Of a stretch of 6,424 nucleotides of DNA, positions 1-5,872 are shown piece after piece (the stretch's first letter is position 1; each line of letters opens with the position of its first letter). Both the position numbers and the translations under genes were made by a program. The notes under the pieces are model-generated. The model was not told the DNA's origin, made no database searches, and saw only the letters and a program-made list of their open reading frames with translations. The DNA lies in contig JAEDJU010000075.1 of NCBI GenBank assembly GCA_016296195.1, positions 1 to 6,424 on the forward strand, given 5' to 3'. Source of the DNA: Candidatus Methanomethylophilaceae archaeon (GTDB lineage: Archaea; Thermoplasmatota; Thermoplasmata; Methanomassiliicoccales; Methanomethylophilaceae).

Positions 1-1
1 A

Positions 2-1027
2 GAGGACAAACTCCTGGGAAGGGACGTCCAGCTCAGCCCCGAGTTCGTCGATGCCATGTACAAATGTACCGGATGCGGAAACTGCGAGGTCGTCTGCCAC
101 GCCAAGATCCACCTGGTCGACCTGTGGGAGAAGATGAGGGACTGGATCGTTGCCAACGGCGCAGGACCCCTTCCCGCACACAGGGGTATCGCAGGCAACA
201 TCGCCAACAAGCACAACTCCTTCGGTGAGGACCCCAAGAAGAGGGACGCCTGGTGGCCTGCAGAGGTCGAGAGATCCGCAACCCCCGATGTCGTCTTCTT
301 CGCCGGATGTACCGGATCCTACAGGATGCAGCACATCCCCAAGGCCGGAGTCACCGTCCTCGCACGTGCCGGTATCAAGATGAACTGTCTCGGAGAGAAG
401 GAGTACTGCTGCTCCTCACCCCTGCTCAGGACCGGAAACCCCAACCTGTCCCTGATGTGCGCAGAGGCAGTCGTCGAGAAGGCCGATGGAATCGGAGCCA
501 AGGACATGGTCATGACCTGCTCCGGATGCTACAAGACCGTCTCCACCGACTTCGGAAGGTTCTACGCCAAGGTCGGACAGAACGTCTACCACTTCTCCCA
601 GTACGTCGAGAGGCTCATCAACGAGAGGAAGCTGCCCCTGAACAACGAGTTCAAGGCCAAGGTCACCTACCACGACCCATGCCACCTCGGAAGGCACGCT
701 GGTGTCTTCGACGCTCCCAGGAACGTCATCAAGAAGATCAAGGGTGTCGAGTTCGTCGAGATGGAGAAGTCCAGGGAGAACTCCAGGTGCTGCGGAGCAG
801 GTGGAGGATACAAGAGTGCCTTCGGAGACTTCGCCACCAACATCGCCGCCGAGAGGATCAGGGATGCCGAGGCAGTCGGAGCCGAGGTCCTCATCACCTG
901 CTGTCCCTTCTGTGTGCTGAACCTGACCGCAGGAGCCAAGAAGATCGGATCCAACATCAAGGTCATGGATCTGTCCCAGGTTCTCCTCCAGGTCACCGCG
1001 CCCAAGGAAGAGACTCCCAAAGAGTGA
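2..1027 (+). CDS. hdrD: HdrD-like heterodisulfide reductase iron-sulfur subunit (5' partial)
   Basis: HdrD proteins carry the catalytic site that reduces the CoM-S-S-CoB heterodisulfide at the end of methanogenesis. The frame is open to the left edge, so the true start and probably a first ferredoxin-type cluster are missing; the first Met in the window (base 56, residue 1 here) lies inside the conserved part. A CxxCxxCxxxC cluster uses C4, C7, C10 and C14, the last followed by His rather than the usual Pro. Two CCG domains follow: C85, C118-C119, C155-x2-C158, and C209, C245-C246, C283-x2-C286. Their spacings match the family pattern for noncubane [4Fe-4S] clusters. The first domain reads CCS instead of CCG. 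No membrane segment is visible, as expected for HdrD. No hdrE is seen downstream; hdrE-less HdrD copies are known in Methanomassiliicoccales. It could instead be a related CCG-domain subunit of a lactate- or glycolate-oxidase-type complex (LutA/GlcF-like). The fold is certain, the exact role likely. Confidence 0.8.
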   Translation, partial: EDKLLGRDVQLSPEFVDAMYKCTGCGNCEVVCHAKIHLVDLWEKMRDWIVANGAGPLPAHRGIAGNIANKHNSFGEDPKKRDAWWPAEVERSATPDVVFFAGCTGSYRMQHIPKAGVTVLARAGIKMNCLGEKEYCCSSPLLRTGNPNLSLMCAEAVVEKADGIGAKDMVMTCSGCYKTVSTDFGRFYAKVGQNVYHFSQYVERLINERKLPLNNEFKAKVTYHDPCHLGRHAGVFDAPRNVIKKIKGVEFVEMEKSRENSRCCGAGGGYKSAFGDFATNIAAERIRDAEAVGAEVLITCCPFCVLNLTAGAKKIGSNIKVMDLSQVLLQVTAPKEETPKE

Positions 1028-1043
1028 TCGCGAAACAATCCAA

Positions 1044-1077
1044 AAGGGGGAACATTCCCCCTTCCTTACCGTTTTTT
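1044..1077 (+). terminator. Hairpin plus T6 run between hdrD-like gene and helicase
   Basis: Bases 1044-1050 (AAGGGGG) pair perfectly with 1057-1063 (CCCCCTT) around a 6-base loop, AACATT, whose outer two pairs can also form. A T6 run follows at 1072-1077. It starts 17 bases after the upstream stop codon. Archaeal termination depends mainly on U-runs, so the T6 tract may be the working part and the hairpin may set or protect the 3' end. The T-run ends one base before the helicase ATG, so the element could also act as a leader structure controlling the helicase. The hairpin is certain; its function is inferred. Confidence 0.6.
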
Positions 1078-1078
1078 C

Positions 1079-3829
1079 ATGCCATTCCCCCAACTGTCCC
1101 CCGAACTCATCGCCGCATTGGCATCGAGGGGAATAACCGAGCCCACACCCCCACAGGCGGACTCCATACCGAGGATACTGAAAGGGGAGAACCTGCTGCT
1201 AGTTGCACCGACGGGTATCGGGAAAACCGAGGCCGCGATGCTGCCGATCCTCGACACCATATTCCGTACCAAGGGGAAGACGGGAGGAATCAGATGCATC
1301 TACATCACGCCCCTCCGCGCACTGAACAGGGACATGCTCAAGCGCATGGAGGAGTACGGCAGGATGCTGAACGTCACCGTGGGGGTTAGACACGGTGACA
1401 CCTCCCAGGCTGAGAGGAACAGGCAGTCTCAGAATCCCCCGGAGATCCTGATCACCACTCCCGAGACCCTCCAGGTCCTGTTCACCGGGAAGAGGCTCGT
1501 CCAGCATCTGAAGAACGTGGAATGGGTGGTCGTGGACGAGATCCACGAACTGGCCAACACCGAGAGGGGTGCGCAGATGAGTGTCGCCCTGGAGAGGCTC
1601 ACACTCATCGCCGGAAACTACCAGAGGATCGGACTGTCGGCGACGGTCGGTAACGTGGAGAACGTTGCCAGGTTCCTGGTGGGGAACAACAGGGACGTGG
1701 TCATACGCAAGCACGACACCCACCGTGACTTCGACATAAGCGTCGAGAGTCCCGAGCCCGACACCGAGGACAAGAGACTTCTGGACAAGCTCCAGAGCGA
1801 CCCGGACATCCTCGCCGTGATGAAGAGGGCCAGGGAGATCATAGAGGACGGAAGGTCCACACTCTTCTTCGTCAACACGAGGGAGACCGCCGAATGGCTG
1901 GCCGCACGCTACCATCTCTGGGATGAGAACATATCCGTCGAGGTCCACCATGGTTCCCTTTCCAAGGAGAACAGGATGGAGATGGAGGACCTGTTCAAGA
2001 GGGGCGAGGTGAGGGCACTCATCTGCACATCGTCCCTGGAGCTCGGTATCGATGTCGGTTCCACCGACATGGTGATACAGTACAACTCCCCCAGACAGGT
2101 CTCCCGCATGATACAGCGTGCCGGACGTGCGGGACACAGGATCGGGGAGAAGATCAGGGCCAAGGTTATAGCCACCGCACCCGACGAGGTGGCGGAGGCC
2201 ATGGTGATCGCACGCAGATGCGACGCCAAGGAACTGGAGTACTGGGAGGGACGTCCGAGCCCGCTGTCTGTGGTGGCCAACCAGCTGATCGCCATGACCA
2301 TGGGCGGTGCGATGGACAGGGACTCCGCGTTCAAGGTCTTCAAGGGTTCCTATGTGTTCCGTGACCTCCAAAGATCCGAGATGGACGAGGTGCTCGAACA
2401 GCTCAAGTCCATCAAACTCGTGTTCGAGGACGAGGGGACCTTCAAGCGTTCCCGCAAGGGGATGGACTACTTCTACAACAACATCTCGATGATCCCCGAC
2501 GAGCGCACATACATGATCCGCGACATCGGCACCAGGGCCATCATCGGAACCCTGGACGAAAGCTTCGTGGCATCCTTCGCGGAGGAGTACGCCATGTTCA
2601 TCGCCAAAGGCCGCACCTGGCGCATAGTCGAGATGCGGGAGGACGAGATCCTGGTCGAGGAGGCACGTGACGTCGGCTCGGTCCCGTCATGGGTGGGATC
2701 GGACATTCCCGTTCCGTTCGAGGTCGCCATGGAGGTCGGTAAACTCAGACGCCTCAGGAACTTCGAGGACTATCCAGGTGACGAGGGATGCGTCCGCGTC
2801 CTCAGGAAGTACTTCGCCGACCAGGACGAGAGGTTCGTCATGCCCACCGACAGGACCGTCACGGTCGAGGTCGGCGACAGGTTGGCCATAATCAACGCCT
2901 GTTTCGGGAGCCGGGTGAACGAGACGCTGGGGAAGATCTACTCCGCACTGCTCACCGCACGTCTGGGGGAGAGTGTAGGCATGACCGCCGACCCCTACCG
3001 CATGATACTTGAGCTTCCCCGGAACGTTCCCAAGGATGTCATAATGGACACGGTCAGGTCGGTGAAACCCGGAACGGTGGAGGCCCTGGCCAGATTGACC
3101 ATCCTCAACTCCTCGTTCCTCAGATGGAGGTTCGTGTTCGTCGCCAAGAAGTTCGGGATCATAGAGAAGGAGGCGGACCACCGCTTCATGAACTTCAGCA
3201 GGCTCTTCGACCTCCACAAGGACACGCCCGCCTACAGGGAGGCCGTGAACAAGGTCCTGTGGGAGGACCTGGACATGGTGAACTCGGAGAAGGTGGTATC
3301 CATGATGGACGACGGGTCCATAGAGGTGGTCGCAGGGACCGTCTCCGCGATCGGCCTCGAGGGTATCGTCAGGTCCAAGGAGCTCATGCAGCCCGTACGT
3401 GCCGACCATGCGATCCTCATGGCCCTGAAGAAGAGACTGGAGGACGAGGTCCTGTTCGCCACCTGCATGAACTGCGGATCGCAGTGGAGGTTCAGGGTGG
3501 GGGATGCGCCGAAGAGGTTCACATGTCCCCATTGCAACGGATGCATGGTGGCCGTCCTCAAGGGCTATGACAGGGAATGCGTCAGACTCATCAAGCTCAA
3601 GGAACACTCCGCACAGGAGAAGAAGGACCTCCAGAGGGTCTCCAGATGCGCCAACCTCGTCAACGAGCACGGCGGGAAGAGGGCATCCATAGTCCTCGCC
3701 GGAAGGGGCATAGGTCCGGATGTGGCATCCAGGATCCTGAGGTCCATGTACGTGGACGAGGATGATTTCCTCAGGGCGATAATGAACGCCGAGATCCTCT
3801 ACGCCAAGAACAAGCGCTTCTGGGACTGA
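1079..3829 (+). CDS. lhr: Lhr-like superfamily 2 helicase with C-terminal zinc finger
   Basis: This is an ATP-dependent nucleic-acid helicase of the archaeal Lhr (large helicase-related) group, 916 residues. Lhr enzymes translocate 3' to 5' and unwind or anneal forks and RNA:DNA hybrids, probably in repair. Visible in order: Q-motif region EPTPPQ (21-26), Walker A APTGIGKT (43-50), motif Ia TPLRALN (77-83), TPET (127-130), DEIH (153-156), SAT (187-189), motif IV around FFVNTRETAEWL (263-274), motif V region SLELGIDVG (319-327), and motif VI QRAGRAGHR (346-354). A winged-helix and Lhr-associated region follows (about 390-780), then CxxC-x16-CxxC (C796, C799, C816, C819), then a hairpin-like GRGIGPDVASRIL (875-887). 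The zinc finger and this tail suggest the aLhr2-type branch. The ATG at 1079 is the only start codon after the upstream stop in this frame, and the N-terminus fits the family. No Shine-Dalgarno is seen; the leader is pyrimidine-rich, so the mRNA may be leaderless or the gene co-transcribed with its upstream neighbour. Confidence 0.93.
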   Translation: MPFPQLSPELIAALASRGITEPTPPQADSIPRILKGENLLLVAPTGIGKTEAAMLPILDTIFRTKGKTGGIRCIYITPLRALNRDMLKRMEEYGRMLNVTVGVRHGDTSQAERNRQSQNPPEILITTPETLQVLFTGKRLVQHLKNVEWVVVDEIHELANTERGAQMSVALERLTLIAGNYQRIGLSATVGNVENVARFLVGNNRDVVIRKHDTHRDFDISVESPEPDTEDKRLLDKLQSDPDILAVMKRAREIIEDGRSTLFFVNTRETAEWLAARYHLWDENISVEVHHGSLSKENRMEMEDLFKRGEVRALICTSSLELGIDVGSTDMVIQYNSPRQVSRMIQRAGRAGHRIGEKIRAKVIATAPDEVAEAMVIARRCDAKELEYWEGRPSPLSVVANQLIAMTMGGAMDRDSAFKVFKGSYVFRDLQRSEMDEVLEQLKSIKLVFEDEGTFKRSRKGMDYFYNNISMIPDERTYMIRDIGTRAIIGTLDESFVASFAEEYAMFIAKGRTWRIVEMREDEILVEEARDVGSVPSWVGSDIPVPFEVAMEVGKLRRLRNFEDYPGDEGCVRVLRKYFADQDERFVMPTDRTVTVEVGDRLAIINACFGSRVNETLGKIYSALLTARLGESVGMTADPYRMILELPRNVPKDVIMDTVRSVKPGTVEALARLTILNSSFLRWRFVFVAKKFGIIEKEADHRFMNFSRLFDLHKDTPAYREAVNKVLWEDLDMVNSEKVVSMMDDGSIEVVAGTVSAIGLEGIVRSKELMQPVRADHAILMALKKRLEDEVLFATCMNCGSQWRFRVGDAPKRFTCPHCNGCMVAVLKGYDRECVRLIKLKEHSAQEKKDLQRVSRCANLVNEHGGKRASIVLAGRGIGPDVASRILRSMYVDEDDFLRAIMNAEILYAKNKRFWD

Positions 3830-3836
3830 GCACCGA

Positions 3837-4472
3837 TCAGAGCAACAGCGACAGGAAGACCGCCGTGTAGACGGAACCGAAGACCGCTCCGGCGATCAGC
3901 TGTGCCGGGGTGTGCTTCCTCCTGACGTAACGGCTCCATGCCACCGGTATGAATGACAGCAACAGCACTGCGAAGGCAGGATCGTACACCATCGCCAACA
4001 GGACTATCGGACCCATCAGACCGGTCGCGTGTACGCTGATCTTCCACTTCGTGCTTATCAACAGCACGATTATGGTGCTGGTCGCATAGCTCATCATGGT
4101 CACGGTGCAGACCCATGGGGCCCCCACCAGGAGAAGCAGGACCACACCGACGATGTACGACCCTATGCCCACCAGGAACGGCCTGACACGGTCCTCCCTC
4201 CTGACGATATCACCGTCTCCGTTTCCGAACTTACGGGAATAGTACATGATCGCTGTGACGGGTATCACCAACGATGTGGAGACGGAGATCACCATGCTCA
4301 GGGCCGCCATCGTCATGGTGTCCGCTGACAGGGAGAGCAGGATGAACACGACGGCCGACAGGAAAGGCGGATATGAGACCGCGGAAATGAACTTGGCGAC
4401 CTTCTCGGTCCGGGAGGTTATCTCCCCCTCGTACAGATGTGTGGGGTCGTGGAGTACCATCTCAGATACCAT
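3837..4472 (-). CDS. PAP2-family membrane phosphatase
   Basis: This is a 211-residue integral membrane protein with about six hydrophobic segments (roughly 35-51, 54-77, 98-118, 120-140, 150-179 as one or two, 190-210). PAP2 enzymes remove phosphate from lipid phosphates such as polyprenyl or phosphatidyl phosphates. The third signature is clear: SR-x5-H at 180-187 (S180, R181, H187), though the usual Asp four residues after the His is Gln191. The second is altered to KISVHATG (144-151), with His148 in place of the PSGH His. The first is only RREDRVRP (91-98), without the expected Lys at the right spacing. The gene is last in a three-gene minus-strand operon, and its ATG lies inside the end of the kinase-like gene (11-base overlap), which suggests translational coupling. 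AGGTG at 4486-4490 is a distant possible ribosome site; ATG 4460 (residue 5) is an alternative start. Likely substrates, from context, are isoprenyl phosphates. Whether it is catalytic is uncertain. Confidence 0.72.
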   Translation of the reverse strand: MVSEMVLHDPTHLYEGEITSRTEKVAKFISAVSYPPFLSAVVFILLSLSADTMTMAALSMVISVSTSLVIPVTAIMYYSRKFGNGDGDIVRREDRVRPFLVGIGSYIVGVVLLLLVGAPWVCTVTMMSYATSTIIVLLISTKWKISVHATGLMGPIVLLAMVYDPAFAVLLLSFIPVAWSRYVRRKHTPAQLIAGAVFGSVYTAVFLSLLL

Positions 4473-5034
4473 CCATGATGCGGTGCACCTGCTCCCTCAT
4501 GGATTCGGTACCCCTGCTGTTGTCCACCACCATCCAACCGTCCGACAGTCCGAGCATCCTCTCGCGGACGGTCCTGAGCTTCTCATCTGTCTCGAATATC
4601 TCCAGATTCTCACCACGTTCCAATATGCGTGACATCGCCACATCGGGATCGATGTCGACAAGTATCCTTACATCGGGTGTCGGGAGGACACGGCATATCA
4701 GATCGTATGCAAAACCGACCATGCCATCCGGGAGATATGCCGCGGCCATGCTGTATCTGACGAATATGATGTCATCGTAAGACCTCCCCCTACCACAACG
4801 TATGAACGTGAGGGAGTGGAGTACATCGATGATGTACAGGGCCGTGGACAGGATCACGTTCAGCTTGCTGTCACCCTCCAGGAAGGCCCTCTCCAGACGT
4901 CCGACGAAGGTGTCCTTGTTGGGGTGCTCGAGGATGAGCACACGCCTGCCCTCTGACTCCAGTTCGGATCCAATGGTGCGGGCGACGGTGCTCTTACCGC
5001 AACCATCCATTCCATCGACGACATACCAGACCAT
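4462..5034 (-). CDS. Thymidylate-kinase-like P-loop kinase
   Basis: This is a 190-residue soluble P-loop phosphotransferase resembling dTMP kinase. The N-terminus VVDGMDGCGKST (5-16) carries a good Walker A (G8-x4-G13-K14-S15). EHP (37-39) sits where dTMP kinases bind substrate. R136, R140 and the stretch ENLEIFE (142-148) match the lid region. The usual DR(Y/H) motif reads FVRY (91-94), so the Asp is Val, which argues against a standard dTMP kinase. The gene starts 4 bases after the stop of the upstream kinase-family gene and overlaps the downstream phosphatase gene by 11 bases, so all three are probably co-transcribed. GTGAT three bases before the ATG is the only hint of a ribosome site. 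Options are a nucleotide kinase with relaxed chemistry or, from its neighbours, a kinase acting on an isoprenyl phosphate. The fold is secure; the substrate is unknown, so no gene symbol is given. Confidence 0.8.
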   Translation of the reverse strand: MVWYVVDGMDGCGKSTVARTIGSELESEGRRVLILEHPNKDTFVGRLERAFLEGDSKLNVILSTALYIIDVLHSLTFIRCGRGRSYDDIIFVRYSMAAAYLPDGMVGFAYDLICRVLPTPDVRILVDIDPDVAMSRILERGENLEIFETDEKLRTVRERMLGLSDGWMVVDNSRGTESMREQVHRIMDGI

Positions 5035-5038
5035 GGTA

Positions 5039-5740
5039 TCACAGTCCGAGGGGGACCATGGCCACGGCGACGGCCAAGGGCGTCAGTATGTTGTCGAACT
5101 GTCCGGGACAGACGGCCTCCAGAACCATCGAAACGAGACCGGCGATGATCGAGGCCACCCAGAACGGCACTGTCGCCACGCTGTCCCCTCCTGGATAGAA
5201 TCCGGCGGAGGTGAGCCATCCGTAATACAGAATGATCACCGCGGCCATGACGGCGGTGGCGACGAACACGGCCAGGGAACCCTCCAACGACTTGCCGTTG
5301 AGGATCCTGTGCCTTCCGTATCTCTTCCCTATGACGCTTCCGAAACCGTCACCGAAGGTCATCGCCACGATACCTATGGTCGCAGCGGTCCAATGGTCCC
5401 CGAAGAAGATGACCATGATGGAGATGGTGACCGCGTAGAGGAACAGGCCCGTCCTGTGTCCCTTGTTGACGGTTAGGTCGTTCAGCTCCTTTATGGGCAT
5501 GGCCTTCTCACTGATCATCGGTAGAAGCAGGATGATCGCGAAGGGGATGGTGAAGAAGACCAGCATTATCCAGCCCTCCGTGAACATCCACCAGACGAAC
5601 ACGAAGAAACCGACTCCGATATGGACGACCTTACGGACGTTGCACTCGATACCTTTCCTCTCCAATGTCATCGCAAGTATGAGGGATACGGCGATGATGG
5701 CATACACGAGTGCCAATGCGATGATGTCCTGAGTCTCCAT
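5039..5740 (-). CDS. Dolichol/phytol kinase-family CTP-dependent membrane kinase
   Basis: This is a 233-residue polytopic protein of the SEC59/VTE5 family, related to phosphatidate cytidylyltransferases. Family members phosphorylate isoprenoid alcohols (dolichol, phytol, geranylgeraniol), usually with CTP. Seen directly: RKVVHIGVG (36-44) after the first membrane segment; NKGHRTG (92-98); the hallmark block GDG at 130-132 through GKRYGRH (138-144) to NGKSLEGS (148-155); and a C-terminal E208 with DN (216-217) and TPL (220-222). Hydrophobic segments lie at about 5-24, 40-52, 56-74, 98-113, 117-130, 158-173, 190-205 and 219-232. It is the first gene of the minus-strand operon. The start is supported by AGAGGA a few bases upstream and by a TATA-like box beyond it. 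CDP-archaeol synthase (CarS) is a different family, and the GKSLEGS-type block argues against it. Exact alcohol substrate unknown. Confidence 0.83.
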   Translation of the reverse strand: METQDIIALALVYAIIAVSLILAMTLERKGIECNVRKVVHIGVGFFVFVWWMFTEGWIMLVFFTIPFAIILLLPMISEKAMPIKELNDLTVNKGHRTGLFLYAVTISIMVIFFGDHWTAATIGIVAMTFGDGFGSVIGKRYGRHRILNGKSLEGSLAVFVATAVMAAVIILYYGWLTSAGFYPGGDSVATVPFWVASIIAGLVSMVLEAVCPGQFDNILTPLAVAVAMVPLGL

Positions 5741-5744
5741 GTTG

Positions 5745-5750
5745 TCCTCT
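5745..5750 (-). promoter_or_regulatory. Ribosome binding site of the kinase-family gene
   Basis: On the minus strand AGAGGA lies four bases before the ATG whose first base is 5740. It contains GAGG, complementary to the conserved 3' end of archaeal 16S rRNA. It supports this ATG as the start. The spacing is slightly short. Confidence 0.45.
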
Positions 5751-5772
5751 ACATCTAATGGAGCATCCTCTG

Positions 5773-5778
5773 ATAAAA
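5773..5778 (-). promoter_or_regulatory. TATA-like box for the three-gene minus-strand operon
   Basis: The minus strand reads GGTTTTATCA across 5771-5780, with TTTTAT at 5773-5778. Archaeal TATA boxes lie about 26 bases upstream of transcription starts, which would place the start near 5750, just at the AGAGGA ribosome site. This implies a very short leader. No clear purine-rich BRE precedes it, so confidence is moderate. Confidence 0.4.
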
Positions 5779-5841
5779 CCCGATGATGTCACCGACCCTT
5801 CGGAGACGGGTGATAGGGAACGGTGTGCAGGGAAACATAGT

Positions 5842-5849
5842 GTAATATC
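5842..5849 (+). promoter_or_regulatory. Weak TATA-like box for the UbiA-family gene
   Basis: GTAATATC is the most A+T-rich patch in the spacer on this strand and is centred about 26 bases before the GTG start at 5871. This is the spacing expected for a leaderless transcript, which also fits the absence of a Shine-Dalgarno before the GTG. The match to the archaeal consensus is poor. Confidence 0.3.
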
Positions 5850-5855
5850 GATGGA

Positions 5856-5872
5856 ACACATCGCGGATGTGT
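5856..5872. repeat. 17-base interrupted palindrome over the UbiA start
   Basis: ACACATC (5856-5862) and GATGTGT (5866-5872) are exact reverse complements around a GCG centre. The right arm includes the first two bases of the GTG start codon (5871-5873). Its position just downstream of the putative TATA box suits an operator for a dimeric repressor. If the transcript begins further upstream, it could instead form an RNA hairpin that hides the start codon. The symmetry is directly visible; the role is inferred. Confidence 0.45.

Larger units (their letters stand above)
5741..5870. other. Divergent intergenic regulatory region
   Basis: This 130-base spacer separates the minus-strand lipid-kinase operon from the UbiA-family gene and must hold both promoters. 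Besides the candidate boxes and the palindrome listed separately, it contains a 7-codon frame from ATG 5851 ending at TGA 5872-5874. I see no tRNA, CRISPR repeat or insertion-sequence end in it. Confidence 0.6.

Noticed and set aside
1025..1081. Possible stop-codon readthrough joining the HdrD-like protein to the helicase, since they share a frame with no further stop between
   Set aside because: The intervening codons encode no domain, the hairpin and T-run suggest transcript ends, and both proteins have normal family boundaries.
253..1389. Long plus-strand open frame across the hdrD-like and helicase genes
   Set aside because: It is an Arg/Gln/Gly-rich shadow frame running through two genes with strong family motifs in another frame.
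1199..2371. Long minus-strand open frame opposite the helicase
   Set aside because: Low-complexity composition with no recognisable motif; long antisense frames are expected in G+C-rich coding DNA.
2687..3670. Second long antisense frame opposite the helicase
   Set aside because: Same reason: no family motif, and the sense strand encodes continuous helicase sequence including the zinc finger.
5039..5740. CDP-archaeol synthase (CarS)
   Set aside because: The GDG...GKRYGRH...NGKSLEGS block and the C-terminal DN-TPL pattern fit the dolichol/phytol kinase family better than CarS.
5795..5811. Possible hairpin ACCC...GGGT in the divergent spacer
   Set aside because: Only four base pairs with a nine-base loop; likely chance.
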